Assembly: GCA_012295225.1 (NCBI GenBank)
Contig: WMKK01000005.1
Location: 440,958-504,957, forward strand
Direction of reading: 5' to 3'
DNA length: 64,000 nucleotides
DNA from: Ostreococcus mediterraneus
Lineage: Eukaryota > Chlorophyta > Mamiellophyceae > Mamiellales > Bathycoccaceae
Below the pieces are notes generated by a model, which was not told the origin of the DNA, made no database searches, and worked only from the letters and a program-made list of their open reading frames with translations. The first letter of the stretch is position 1; every line of letters starts with the position of its first letter. Positions 20,757 to 31,077 of the stretch are shown one piece after another. Position numbers and translations under genes: made by a program.

Positions 20757-21839
20757 TTAAGGATCGGAATCAGATTCGGACGCGTCGGATGCTTGGTCGT
20801 CGTCATCGTCGTCGGCGGGGTCGTCGGCGCGTTGACCAGCGCCCTCGACGTCGTCGAGCTCATCGAACATGGTTCCAAAGTTGATGCTCGACTGACCACC
20901 CGCGGCGTACTTGACTCCGCCTCGCTGCGCGCGTTGCGGCGGTAAACGCTGGTCAAAGATGTCAACACCGCGAATAGCGTTGATGGACGCCTGACGATGG
21001 GACGATAACGCCATGCGAGGCGGAAGAGATTGATCGAACACGCCGTTGCCAGAAATTTCCGCGAGCTTTGCCGCCGAGGCTTGCGTCACCTGTCGCAACC
21101 GAGGCTGGCCCACGTTCGCCACCGCCGCCGATGGCGGTGCGGCGGCGGTTCCAGCACTATAATCATCGTCGCCGAAAATATTCGACGACATCGCGCGCTG
21201 CCGCGCTTGCGCCGTCACAGAACTCGCCCGCGCTGGCGCCGAGCCGTTGGCGCCCCCGAACGCCACGCTCGAACCCCCGCCTGGCTCCCTCAACACCCTC
21301 GACGACGCGCGATCCGTCAAAAAGTTCCCCACATTCTGGCCAGCGTCCCGTGTGTAGTTATTCTCCATCACCTTGACCCCCGACGTACCCTTTTCCGGCA
21401 CTCGGATGTCCACCTCGCCGCTCGACAGCGCGTCGCACACGCGTTCGATCAACGTATCCCTCGAACCAGCGGGCGTCAGCCCGTGCGCTCGGCACAACTG
21501 TCGCAAATCTGCAATCATCATCGCTTTAATATCTTGCGCACTCGCTCGTTTCATCCCATCTCCCCCGCTCGTCGTCGACGACGTCGTCGAAACGTTCGCC
21601 GGAGCGCGGTAGCCCGGCGCGTCGTCAAAGATCCCGCTCCCCGCGTGCTCACGCGCCTTGCCCTCGCTCGATGGTTTCACGTGCACCTGCCGCGCGTTCG
21701 CGCTCATCACGCCATCGTCCCCGAACGATATCGACGACGCCCCGCCCGGAGGCGCGTGCGTGCGCGTCGTGCGACGATCGGTCAGCACGTTGTTGCAATT
21801 CTGGTCCACGCCGTTCGCGAACGCATTGCTCGACGTCAT
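20757..21839 (-). CDS. SAP-domain protein with HN1/Jupiter-like (PGGxSSxxFG) repeats
   Basis: 360 residues, largely disordered. Three copies of a short motif are visible: TTRTHAPPGGASSISFGDD near the N-terminus, SSRVLREPGGGSSVAFGG in the middle with SSNIFGDDD after it, and a weaker GGVKYAAGGQSSINFGT near the C-terminus. These match the HN1/Jupiter and SPIRAL1-type microtubule-associated motif. Between copies one and two lies a SAP-like helix pair (DIKAMMIADLRQLCRAHGL then SRDTLIERVCDAL), usually a DNA/RNA- or chromatin-binding module. It ends in an acidic tail. Cytoskeletal or chromatin role is inference. TGTAATT lies ~28 nt after the stop. Divergent from the MORN-SET gene across 215 nt. Confidence 0.75.
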   Translation of the reverse strand: MTSSNAFANGVDQNCNNVLTDRRTTRTHAPPGGASSISFGDDGVMSANARQVHVKPSSEGKAREHAGSGIFDDAPGYRAPANVSTTSSTTSGGDGMKRASAQDIKAMMIADLRQLCRAHGLTPAGSRDTLIERVCDALSSGEVDIRVPEKGTSGVKVMENNYTRDAGQNVGNFLTDRASSRVLREPGGGSSVAFGGANGSAPARASSVTAQARQRAMSSNIFGDDDYSAGTAAAPPSAAVANVGQPRLRQVTQASAAKLAEISGNGVFDQSLPPRMALSSHRQASINAIRGVDIFDQRLPPQRAQRGGVKYAAGGQSSINFGTMFDELDDVEGAGQRADDPADDDDDDQASDASESDSDP

Positions 21840-22054
21840 CGCGTCCTGTGCTCGCGCGTTCGTCGTGTGTGTGCGCGCGCGTCGAGTGGTTCTCGCGTGT
21901 CGGTGTGCGAACGCGGCGCCGAACGTCGTCGGGCGTCGTCGGGCGTCGTCGCGCGCGGCGTGGTTTGACGACGACAGCGTGGATTATTCCAATCCTCACA
22001 ACATCGCGCGCGCCTTTGCGCGTCGCCGCGGCCGACGCTCGCGGTGCGCGCGCG

Positions 22055-24205
22055 ATGCCGTCGTACTCGTCGTCGTCGTCAACGTCGTCGTCGTGCGATG
22101 ACGGCGGCGCGATGATTACGGCGTACGTCGGGGACACGAAGGACGATGCGCCACACGGACGTGGCCGAGCGACGTACGACGATGGGTCGACGTACGACGG
22201 CGAGTTCGCGCGCGGTCTCAGGCACGGACGCGGGACGCTGACGATGTACGCGTCATCGTCGTCTGAGGAGGATGAGGAGGCGAGCGAGGAGGCGGAGGCG
22301 TGCGAGGATGAGGAAATGAATCGGCGCCGCGCGCGATGGTTCGGCGGCGCGTACGCGGGCGAGTGGCGCGAGAACCACCCACACGGCGCGATGGAGCAGA
22401 TATCGCGCGATGGGTGCATACTTCGTGGGACGTTTGAGCGCGGAGTGCTGATGTCGGAGGTGGAGATGACGTATGAAGATGGGAAACGGAGGCGGTTCGT
22501 CGGGGCGCTGGATGAAGAGTCTGGAGCGTTTCACGGCGTCGGGTGTTTGTATTCAATCGATGGCGATTGTTTGACGGCGGAATTTTGCGATGGAGAAGTT
22601 GTGGGAGGTACGATTGCGATGTGGCAGCCGAGCGCGGGAGCGTTGGATGGAGTGATTGGACTGACGCGGGACGGCGCGCGGAAGTGCGGGCCGACGACGC
22701 GTTCAACCGACGAGGCGAATCGAAGCGCGTCCATCATCGATATGACGGAAGTCATCGGCGTGTGTTTGAATGCAGAGCAGGCAAATGATGCGCGGTCGTA
22801 TGTGCGGGCGTTGCATGAGCGCGCGCGTGGTGGTGCGCGACTTGCCATCGTCGCGTCGACGGCGACGGCGACGGCCTCAGACGTGACGGCCGGGCTCGTC
22901 GAGCGTCGCGACGTCTTCCAACGCGACCGCGGCGTCGCGTACGACGCTGAAGGCTCTGGCGGCGTGTACGCTACTCGTGATATTGAGAGCGGCTCGCTCA
23001 TCGCGTACTACGGTGGAAGAATTATTAACATTAGAGGCGAGACGTTGAGTGACGAAGACGCCGAACGCTTGAGCGCGTCGGCGACGATGCTTCGGGACGT
23101 CGACGCCGACGCCGACGCCGAACTCGTCGCCGCACACGATGAACGCGCGCCATACGTCGCATCACACGGCATGCGCATGATTGCGCACGACACCGCGCGC
23201 AATCATCAATATCCATGGCTGGCGAATTTCGTCCGAGTCGACGCCAAGCACGAAACAAATTGCGAACGGGCGTTCGTTCGCGCGCACCCGATCTTTGGCG
23301 ACACGATGTGCCTCCGTGCGTCGCGGCGCATCGTCAAGAGCGAGGAATGCACTGTGGCGCCGGATTACCACGCTGGGTGGTGCCTCGATCCGCACAGCGA
23401 GGCTGGGTATTATGAAAGCATGCGATGCTGCCCGTCCCGAGTGGCGTACGAGCAGGACGCCGACGAGAGCAACCTAGGTCGCGTTCGCGTCAAGGCGCAT
23501 AAACACTGGCGTGCGTTGTATTTAGATGACGTCGAGCAAGGGCTATCGTACGTTGACGCGCGCACGAATGCAATTGTGCCGCACGTATTAGGATTTCAGT
23601 ATATACGCGCCATGGCGCGCGCGACGCGAGAGTGCGTGACGTCGAGACGTTGGCGAGGCGTGACGACTCGCGTCGTCGCCGTGGGATTAGGCACGGGCGC
23701 GCTACCGCTTTACGTGAAGCGATGTTTAAAAGTACCGCGATCGACGCGCATGGATGTCGTCGTCGTCGAACGGAGTCGAGCGGTGATTGACGCGTGTCGA
23801 GCGATGCGAGTGCCGATGCGCGTCGCTCGGCTCGGCGAACAATCGGCGCGACACACATCAGTCATGGATGTCGTATGCGCCGACATTGTGGATTACTTTT
23901 CGACACCGAGATCACCGAGTGTGTCGTCGCCGCACGTGATTCTTCTGGATGCGTACGACGGACAGGGACGCATACCAGAACACGTTCGCGACGAGCGTTT
24001 CATGCGCTCGATGGCGACAAACCTCCATCGCGACGGGTTCGTGATTTGTAATTGCTGGGACGGACCACCCGGTTCAACGGCAGCGAACGAACTCGAGGTT
24101 TTTAAGCAGCGATTAGTGCGACACGTAGGTCACGTTCGTGTCGCTCGCGTAGAACAGCAAGAGCACAACGTAGTTCTCGTAGCGCGTCGCCAACGCGACG
24201 GTTAG
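22055..24205 (+). CDS. MORN-SET-methyltransferase fusion protein
   Basis: 716 residues with three parts. (1) Residues ~20-160: MORN repeats (GDTKDDAPHGRGRATYDDGS, YDGEFARGLRHGRG, GAYAGEWRENHPHGAMEQ). (2) ~280-470: a SET-like region of the SETD7 type (GSGGVYATRDIESGSLIAYY, then NCERAFVRAHPIFG and CTVAPDYHAGW); the usual NHxxxPN core is replaced by NFVRVDAKHETN, so lysine methylation is uncertain. (3) ~530-716: a Rossmann methyltransferase of the spermidine-synthase/METTL13 type, with motif I VVAVGLGTGALPLY, an acidic end of strand 2 (MDVVVVERS) and VILLDAYDG. MORN plus SET is known from SETD7; the added methyltransferase is unusual. The frame opens at 21671 without an ATG; the first ATG giving the conserved start is 22055. 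Confidence 0.8.
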   Translation: MPSYSSSSSTSSSCDDGGAMITAYVGDTKDDAPHGRGRATYDDGSTYDGEFARGLRHGRGTLTMYASSSSEEDEEASEEAEACEDEEMNRRRARWFGGAYAGEWRENHPHGAMEQISRDGCILRGTFERGVLMSEVEMTYEDGKRRRFVGALDEESGAFHGVGCLYSIDGDCLTAEFCDGEVVGGTIAMWQPSAGALDGVIGLTRDGARKCGPTTRSTDEANRSASIIDMTEVIGVCLNAEQANDARSYVRALHERARGGARLAIVASTATATASDVTAGLVERRDVFQRDRGVAYDAEGSGGVYATRDIESGSLIAYYGGRIINIRGETLSDEDAERLSASATMLRDVDADADAELVAAHDERAPYVASHGMRMIAHDTARNHQYPWLANFVRVDAKHETNCERAFVRAHPIFGDTMCLRASRRIVKSEECTVAPDYHAGWCLDPHSEAGYYESMRCCPSRVAYEQDADESNLGRVRVKAHKHWRALYLDDVEQGLSYVDARTNAIVPHVLGFQYIRAMARATRECVTSRRWRGVTTRVVAVGLGTGALPLYVKRCLKVPRSTRMDVVVVERSRAVIDACRAMRVPMRVARLGEQSARHTSVMDVVCADIVDYFSTPRSPSVSSPHVILLDAYDGQGRIPEHVRDERFMRSMATNLHRDGFVICNCWDGPPGSTAANELEVFKQRLVRHVGHVRVARVEQQEHNVVLVARRQRDG

Positions 24206-24314
24206 TACCGGTAGCAAAGAAAATAAGACGTGTGTACTTTACAAGCAACTCGCAAATGGTGCGCCGCGCGCAGTGGCTACCGAGCTTCGTACGCCGGCGC
24301 GCATACATATACTT

Positions 24315-26459
24315 TTACAAATCATTTATCACGCCCACGGTCATCGTGCACTCTCCGCGAACGTACTCTGTGTCGGCGAACAACTCGTCATCGTCGTCGT
24401 AGCCGTACGCTTGGAACTGGCCGTCGCGGTCGGGGTTTCCACAGACAACTTCAATCGTGTCTGGAATGACTTCTGCCGAACTGTATGGCATGTATACTAT
24501 AGTGTACGACTTAGCTGCCTCCAAATAGACGAAGCACGACGGCTTGTTGATGTATGTACGACCGTCCCACCATGGGGAAGCAATGGCGTTTGCAAAGGTT
24601 TCGTCGCCTTTCTGAGCGTAATCGTTGCCGTACTTTAAATTAGCCTCGGGCCTGCTCGGTTGGAACGTGTCACTTTCATAAACCAATAGCACATCGTTGT
24701 CTCGATTTGAATTGGCGTACACGCCGACATGGTAATACCCGTCCGTGTCGACAGAAATGGCATACGCTACGTAGTACCAAAGGCGCGAACCGGCGGCGAC
24801 GCCATCTCCGCGATAAGAAGAATCACCTCTTTGATCCCATATGGCTGATCCAAAGGTGCCCTCATTGCCATCGATGCCAACTGAACCTGTCGAGCCTTGA
24901 ATATTCCACAGAAGTCGTAGGCATCTCCCGGTCGTGAGCATGTCATCGTTCGAGCACGTCGTCGCTTGCGAAACGTAATACCCATCGTCGCACGAAAACA
25001 CACACGAACTTCCTGTATCGAGGGTGTCGCCACAATCGCCTAAACTGCCATCAGTGGGCGCGATTAACGCACAATTGAATGCGCAATTATCGCCCGAGTA
25101 TCCGGTGTAATCTCTTGTGTTGCCGTTATAATCAATGCAGGTAGCGCACTCGTCGCACGCTTTGCACTCTGGCGCATTAAACACCCCACCCTCCGAGCAC
25201 GTGAGTGGTTCGTTCATGACACTATCATCGCAGTAAAAGTTGCACACCGCGCCGACGGGGAGGTAGGATGAGGTGGTACAGTCTACTGTGTCTGCACCGG
25301 GGGACGTAGTCATTTTGCTCGCCATATCGCTGTTCGCCGAACGCCACGCGGTGAGGTCGCATGGCGCAGTTACGCAATTTGCCCCAGTGTAACCATCGAC
25401 ACATGGCTCACACGGTGGATCGCTTAGCACGCTCTCTGTGCCGTCGAACGTACACGTCATTTGCGTACTTTGCACTGTGTCAGCGGCGCAGTCAAAGTCA
25501 CATGTGGTGCCCGCGGGAAGTAAGCCGTCAACATCCGCCGCGCACGCGCCAGTCAAAGTTTTGGTCGTCGACGACGTCAAGCACGGTGGTATCGCACAAT
25601 TCACCCCAGTGTGGGCGGTATAATCCATAGTTATCTCTTGGCCCGGTCCAATGCACGCCGTACAGTCGTCACACGTCTTCGGACACGGGAATTCAACTGC
25701 GTTCAACGAGGTGCTCAAACCGTCGCTCGACGTCGTGCACTTGAGCGGCTCGGTCTGCACTCGACCATCGCCGCAATCGATATCGCACGACTCCCCGCCG
25801 CTCATCGTTACGCGACCGCTGCAAGTACCTGATAAATCATACGCCGACACATCGCATGGCGGGACGTCGCAATTCGTCCCGGTGTAGTCGCCCTTACACA
25901 CGCACTGCCAAACGTTGTGCCCGGCGGACGCGTCGTACACATAAATCAAATTCCGCGCACCGTCCACATGGTTACACGTCGGCGGCGTAAAACGCCTCGA
26001 CGTAATATCCAACTCGAGCTGGTCCAAACCGTCCAACAACGCCGCCTTTCCCTCCAAGCACGTCGTCACGTTGTTCGCGAGCGCGCCATCCGCGGCGCTC
26101 AACGCCTCCCGCAACGTCTCCAACGTACTCTCCATCGCATACACACGCGCCGACACCGAGTCATACGTATCCTCATACTCAGCGTACGCATCGCCTTCGA
26201 TCACGACCGCATCCGCGCGTATGCTCGTGCCTCCGTTCGCGCGAATCGTCATCGCGCCCCCGTCGCGATTCTCAACCTCCACGACATTCGCGCGTCGCTC
26301 CTTCACCAACGGCCACGTCGCCGCGTGCGCGCCGCGCGCGCGCGACGCCGCCACGCACGCGACGCACGCGAACACCGCCAGCGCCTTCAACGACGACGAC
26401 GGCGACGACGACGCGCGCGACGACGACGCGAACGGCGCGCGTCGGTCATTCGAACCCAT
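24315..26459 (-). CDS. Cys-rich secreted or cell-surface protein with EGF/sushi-like repeats
   Basis: 714 residues. Basic tail, then a hydrophobic signal or anchor at ~28-50 ([20 protein letters not shown]). Next a short beta region ([19 protein letters not shown]), a coiled stretch with heptads ([20 protein letters not shown]), then from ~165 at least six Cys-rich modules of sushi- or EGF-like spacing with recurring xYTGxNC ([29 protein letters not shown]). A Cys-poor C-terminal domain (~500-714) has beta-sandwich-like strands and Asp/Tyr-rich loops, resembling calcium-binding peptidase-type C-terminal domains only in pattern. Likely extracellular; ligand unknown. The frame opens upstream of 26459 only with a GTG. 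First of three consecutive surface-type genes on this strand. Confidence 0.75.
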   Translation of the reverse strand: MGSNDRRAPFASSSRASSSPSSSLKALAVFACVACVAASRARGAHAATWPLVKERRANVVEVENRDGGAMTIRANGGTSIRADAVVIEGDAYAEYEDTYDSVSARVYAMESTLETLREALSAADGALANNVTTCLEGKAALLDGLDQLELDITSRRFTPPTCNHVDGARNLIYVYDASAGHNVWQCVCKGDYTGTNCDVPPCDVSAYDLSGTCSGRVTMSGGESCDIDCGDGRVQTEPLKCTTSSDGLSTSLNAVEFPCPKTCDDCTACIGPGQEITMDYTAHTGVNCAIPPCLTSSTTKTLTGACAADVDGLLPAGTTCDFDCAADTVQSTQMTCTFDGTESVLSDPPCEPCVDGYTGANCVTAPCDLTAWRSANSDMASKMTTSPGADTVDCTTSSYLPVGAVCNFYCDDSVMNEPLTCSEGGVFNAPECKACDECATCIDYNGNTRDYTGYSGDNCAFNCALIAPTDGSLGDCGDTLDTGSSCVFSCDDGYYVSQATTCSNDDMLTTGRCLRLLWNIQGSTGSVGIDGNEGTFGSAIWDQRGDSSYRGDGVAAGSRLWYYVAYAISVDTDGYYHVGVYANSNRDNDVLLVYESDTFQPSRPEANLKYGNDYAQKGDETFANAIASPWWDGRTYINKPSCFVYLEAAKSYTIVYMPYSSAEVIPDTIEVVCGNPDRDGQFQAYGYDDDDELFADTEYVRGECTMTVGVINDL

Positions 26460-26940
26460 CACGGCCGCGGCCCGCGTCGCGGCTTTCGATCGTTCGATCG
26501 ATGTCGCCTGCGCGCCGCGTGCGACGGTGGTGCGGGCGATCGGATGCGCGGGCGATCGGACGCGCGCGCGCGATCGGGGCGCGCAATGCGGCGACGACGA
26601 CGTCAAGAATGGTATCACTTCGTGGATTAAGAATTGGAAGAGGAATGGGTGGCGTACCGCTGCTGGCACGCCCGTAAAGAATAAAGACCTTTGGATTCAA
26701 ATGGACACGCGTACCCAAAAAATGACCTCTGGAACGGTCGGGCCCACCACGTCACGGTGACGTAGGGGTGGGGGAAATTGTACCCGCGAGATGCAGGCGT
26801 CGTGCGTGATGGTCCGCGGAACTTTTACACACGGCGCGGTGGTCCCGACCCCTCGAGGACTCGCTCCGGGAGCAGAAGTGGTGAAAGTAGCGTTGGTACC
26901 GGTACACTAGTACTGGTATTAAATATTTTAAGATGAACGA
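26460..26940. other. Intergenic region between two surface-protein genes
   Basis: 481 nt holding the promoter of the 26459 gene and the 3' flank of the 31077 gene. The 26490-26580 part is rich in CGATCG-type hexamers. A perfect short palindrome, GTCACGGTGAC-like, lies near 26750. TACCGGTA (26897-26904) and TACTGGTA (26911-26918) lie just beyond the stop of the downstream gene. No coding potential is supported. Confidence 0.5.
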
Positions 26941-29900
26941 TTAGCGCCCAAAGCAGCCGACGTTGCGAAGAGCGCGGCTTTCGCGCTTGGCTTTGCGCAC
27001 GAGGTTCTTGCGAGCGGAGGCGAGCAAGACGGCGACGTTGGCGGCGATGACTTCGGATACGGCGCTGAAACGTTGGTTCATCGTCGCTTGGCCGAGTTTT
27101 GTGACGACTTGACGACACCAATCCTCGAACTCGTCTCGAATGGCGTTGAGTTCGGCGGTGATCACCTCCTCTGGAGGTTGACCTTGTTCGCCTGAGCGCA
27201 GTTCCACGTCGCGACGAATCGCGGCGCGGAAATACTCCCCGTACTTCAAGTTGCCAAACTCTTTGAACAGCGTCGACCAAGATCGCGCGGTAAGCTCGAT
27301 CGTCGGCTGAAGGTACGGCACGTGCGCTAGAAGTGCACGTTTCGAGATGTCGAGCGCCCAAGGGCTGGCGAGAACTTTACTGCAGTCAATGTAGTTGCCC
27401 GGGTTGTCAAACACGTCGATTTGCGCGTTTACCCATTCAAAGTGCTTGAGAATGACGCCATCCAACTCTGAAAGCGCGCCAATGGTGCCATCGATGTCGT
27501 CTTGGTCAATTGCAGCCATCACTTTGTCGACGTACGGTGCGTCTTGTCTGGTGAACTCCGCTTCGCATTGGAGCAATCTTTCGGAGCCAAATCCGACGGG
27601 ACAGTGCGCTTGTTCGGCGGCAAAAATTCTATCCGCGCCGCCGAGCAGAGCCATTTCAGAAATCATCTCCGATTGGGCGTACATTTTCAACAGAACGTTG
27701 ACTTCGTATCTAGCCTTGTCATATGCGTGAACAACTGAGGTGACGTTCAGCGCCTCAGCGTGGAGCTCACGCTCACTCGTCGCGTCGCGCTGTTCCTCAG
27801 TTGATAAATCGTGCTCCAAAGCGTCTTCGATGAGGGCGATGCGAGTCTCCACTGGGTCGCCTTCAACCACAGGATTCGAAGTCAACGCGTTGACAATCGT
27901 CGCCATGTCGTTGGCGATCTTGTACAACGCCGCGCTTTGCTCGTCAGCCGTACCGTCGGCCTTCATAATCTTGATTCGTTTCAACATGGCGTCGCGCGTC
28001 GACTCCATGCGCGCTCGAACCTTGCGTCGTTGCACGCCGAAATCGTACTTTTGTGAATACATGCGCACGACGCTGCCGTATTTGGCAAATTTAATCAACG
28101 TATCGTGATAAAATGTCATGGCTTCTTCAGGTTTATTGACGAGATCCATTCTCTTGTCGCGTTTCACACCCAAGCGTTCGGAAATGAACATGAAGATGCG
28201 AATCGACAACAAGAAGAACACGACCCCCATGACAAACGTCGTAATCACCGTGGAGTAATTTTCAAAGACAACTGGCATAACCGTCACCAAAGCCTGAAGA
28301 ATCATAGCCACTGACTCGACTCTGTTGAGCGTGTTCGTGATTCTCAGTTTGCCAAAACCGAGCGACATAATGCGCCACGGTTGCGCCCAGGCGACAAAGA
28401 TTCCGGTAAAGCCAAAGACAAACGTCAAGCCGTACGCCGCCAACGACTCGGTGATCGAGGGAGAACCACCGAGCACGGCGCCGAGCTTTTGGAACATCTC
28501 GAGGGATAAATAGTAGAGCGCGAAACGATCACGCCAGGGCATTTTTGAAGCCGCATCTCGAGCGCGCGCAGATGCTGAACGTTTGAAGGTCGCTACCGCG
28601 AAAGATTTTCGTATGTTGAAGCTTCTGGCGCTCACGCCTCGGGACAGCGAGCGCGTATTCGACGTATTCTCAGCAGCGTTGCCATTCTCCGCTTGGGCAG
28701 CTTCGGCTTCGGCTGCAGCCGCAGCTTCAGCTTCGTCCTCCTCTTTCGCCTCGCGTTCCTCGCGCTCAATTTCTTCAATGAATTCTTTTGTTTCTTTGTC
28801 AATCACTACGACCTCTTCATCCCCACCTTCGCCATCATCGCTTCGTATAGACTTAGAGCGAGAAAAAATTGAGCCATCTCGACTGAAAGTTGAAATTTTA
28901 CTGCTCGACCGAGCCAGCGAGGCGACGCGTGATAAGCGCGTTGGTGACTTTTCCAATGTTCGTGAAGGCTCCAAGCTTTCCTTGGCTTCCTCTTCTCGTT
29001 CTTTCGCTTCTGAATGCTGCTTGGCCAGTTTTTTCGCCGTGACTGCAATCTCCAACTTATCTGTCGCCGTGAGATCCGGCCGACGGTAAACATCATACAA
29101 AGCACCATACGTGTCGATTGTTTGTGCATCATCGAGTTTGCCTTGTAATCGGATCTTGCGCACTCGATAAATCACGACGAACGGAAGACCGATGCCCACA
29201 GCGCCGAGGAAAAACGCCGCAGCCGCCTGAGCGATGATGTGCGACGAGTCTGTGCAAAAGATTTTCGGATCGTATGTGAGAATAAATCCCTCGCTCGTTT
29301 CAGTGCAGTCAAACGCTTGTAAGGAAACACGAACAACCGGGAGATACATCACTGTCATGCAGAGCACGCCAAATGCTTTCAGCGCCGCGCGCGAGCGATA
29401 TTGCTTTTGCAAATTGATCACGATCTTTTCGCCGCTCGTGTCCCTGAATGCACGATACTTGGTACCGAAGATACTCTTCTTTTCGATCCAGTAGTTTATA
29501 GTCTCGCCGTCATCTGCGACTTCACTGTGAATGTTGCGCATGGTTTTGTCGTACACGTACTGCTTGTATTTATCCAGGATATACAGAAAGATGGAGACGC
29601 CGCCAGGGACAACCACGGTACCCGTCCAGAATAACGTCGCCCAACTGATACCACCCGCGGCTACGCATTCCGGGGCGACAAATTCGATGTTAAAGTTGAA
29701 CGCCTTGAACCATTCACCGAGTTGAACAATAGCGCGAGGCCACTCCATGTCGACGCTGAGCGAAATTGAGAAAAACTGCAGCGAGTTCATCATATTCTTT
29801 ATGATGGAAATCGACGTGTTGCCCAACTTGTCAGCAGTCTTGAAACCGACAACGCCAAAGAAGGATATACACACCATCGCCAGAATGATATTCATCATGG

Positions 29901-31077
29901 TATTATCACCACACTTGGCACATATTTCGCCACTCTTGTAGTAGCCAATTTGGCAAAACTTGCAGTTGACTCCCTCAGCGCCGTCGGCGCACCCAGCACC
30001 GTTAGCGAGACATCGCGCGGGATACAGACATGTGGGAAACTGTAGACCAGCGCCTACATCAACCATCGCACACGCTTCTTCTTGAGTCACACCATAACTT
30101 AAAGCATAAGTGCCGGCGGGATTAGAGCAATTACACATCGCAGCAGCGGCGTTTGCGTCAAACGCGCCGTACTCAATTCCATTTGCAACCTTACCCGAAC
30201 ACACCCAACCGTCACGCTGTGTGCACTTATCAACGCAGCCCCATACCGACGGAAGTTCTGCTTCGTTCCAGCCTTGATCGCATCCATCTTCACCATCGAC
30301 AAGAACACCGTTCCCGCACTCTGGCGGCGGCGACGGTGGAGGCGGCGGCGGCGACGGTGGAGGCGCGAGCACCCCGGCTGGCGGCGTCACCGTCAACGCC
30401 GCCGCTTTCGCCATCCCATACGTCTTCATCGTCGTCAGCAACGCCGCTGGATTTGAACTCGTTGTGGTCATGGTCTGCGCCAATGTCGTCGCCACCGCAA
30501 ACGTCGGCGCATTGACTGAAAACAACACCTTTACCAACGTCGCGAGCAAGTTACGCCGACGCGTCGTAACCTCTTCAAACCCATCAATCGTGACCTCATC
30601 CGGTGTCACATTCAAGAACGCCGCGATGCCATTCTTCAACTTTGTCTGGGTCGACACGCTCGACTCCATCTCCGCCTTGGTGTACCCACTAAACTGTAAT
30701 TCTGCCTTGAAAGCCGCTTGCGCCGGCGGCGGCGGAGGCGGAGGCGACGGCGCCGGAGGAGGAGGAGGCAAACACGCCGCCGTCGACGAGTACTTGTAAT
30801 TCGTCGCCAACTGCGTCCCGCCATCCCAATGCGCGTATGAATCCCATCCTAAAAAGTACGTCGTCTCCGTCGCCACGCTCGGGCTCTCGTCGTAGTACTC
30901 GCCGTGGCCCAAGAAGAATGGCCACTCAAACTCATTCACCACGCACTGCGCGCGCACCGCGCGGGCATTCGCGACGAACGCGCACGCCAAAGCGACGAGT
31001 ATGATTCCGTACATTGATCGCGCGCCGCGCACGGGGGATTCCGCGGTCACGCGCGACGCGGAGGCGCGTGGACGCAT
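26941..31077 (-). CDS. Large multi-pass cell-surface membrane protein with Pro-rich hinges and Cys-rich ectodomain
   Basis: 1378 residues, not assigned to a named family. In order: signal or anchor (~22-43, YGIILVALACAFVANARAVR); two Pro-rich hinges (PPPPPAPSPPPPPPP near 105-120 and again near 240) flanking a SEA-like or algal-type domain (AAFKAELQFSGYTKAEMESS to ARRRNLLATLVKVLFSV-like end); a Cys-rich ectodomain (~255-395) ending in CQIGYYKSGEICAKC, the ephrin-receptor-like GCC pattern; membrane spans near 402, 490, 570, 615, then a long cytosolic acidic coiled-coil (~640-850), and further spans near 880 and 925-970; and a ~400-residue cytosolic C-terminus. The plan resembles TRP/polycystin-type algal surface proteins but no pore motif is visible. 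Alternative ATG at 31014. Confidence 0.7.
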   Translation of the reverse strand: MRPRASASRVTAESPVRGARSMYGIILVALACAFVANARAVRAQCVVNEFEWPFFLGHGEYYDESPSVATETTYFLGWDSYAHWDGGTQLATNYKYSSTAACLPPPPPAPSPPPPPPPAQAAFKAELQFSGYTKAEMESSVSTQTKLKNGIAAFLNVTPDEVTIDGFEEVTTRRRNLLATLVKVLFSVNAPTFAVATTLAQTMTTTSSNPAALLTTMKTYGMAKAAALTVTPPAGVLAPPPSPPPPPPSPPPECGNGVLVDGEDGCDQGWNEAELPSVWGCVDKCTQRDGWVCSGKVANGIEYGAFDANAAAAMCNCSNPAGTYALSYGVTQEEACAMVDVGAGLQFPTCLYPARCLANGAGCADGAEGVNCKFCQIGYYKSGEICAKCGDNTMMNIILAMVCISFFGVVGFKTADKLGNTSISIIKNMMNSLQFFSISLSVDMEWPRAIVQLGEWFKAFNFNIEFVAPECVAAGGISWATLFWTGTVVVPGGVSIFLYILDKYKQYVYDKTMRNIHSEVADDGETINYWIEKKSIFGTKYRAFRDTSGEKIVINLQKQYRSRAALKAFGVLCMTVMYLPVVRVSLQAFDCTETSEGFILTYDPKIFCTDSSHIIAQAAAAFFLGAVGIGLPFVVIYRVRKIRLQGKLDDAQTIDTYGALYDVYRRPDLTATDKLEIAVTAKKLAKQHSEAKEREEEAKESLEPSRTLEKSPTRLSRVASLARSSSKISTFSRDGSIFSRSKSIRSDDGEGGDEEVVVIDKETKEFIEEIEREEREAKEEDEAEAAAAAEAEAAQAENGNAAENTSNTRSLSRGVSARSFNIRKSFAVATFKRSASARARDAASKMPWRDRFALYYLSLEMFQKLGAVLGGSPSITESLAAYGLTFVFGFTGIFVAWAQPWRIMSLGFGKLRITNTLNRVESVAMILQALVTVMPVVFENYSTVITTFVMGVVFFLLSIRIFMFISERLGVKRDKRMDLVNKPEEAMTFYHDTLIKFAKYGSVVRMYSQKYDFGVQRRKVRARMESTRDAMLKRIKIMKADGTADEQSAALYKIANDMATIVNALTSNPVVEGDPVETRIALIEDALEHDLSTEEQRDATSERELHAEALNVTSVVHAYDKARYEVNVLLKMYAQSEMISEMALLGGADRIFAAEQAHCPVGFGSERLLQCEAEFTRQDAPYVDKVMAAIDQDDIDGTIGALSELDGVILKHFEWVNAQIDVFDNPGNYIDCSKVLASPWALDISKRALLAHVPYLQPTIELTARSWSTLFKEFGNLKYGEYFRAAIRRDVELRSGEQGQPPEEVITAELNAIRDEFEDWCRQVVTKLGQATMNQRFSAVSEVIAANVAVLLASARKNLVRKAKRESRALRNVGCFGR

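Noticed and set aside
21671-22054. N-terminal extension of the MORN-SET protein
   Set aside because: No ATG at its start, Arg-rich, and overlaps the promoter of the divergent SAP/HN1-like gene.
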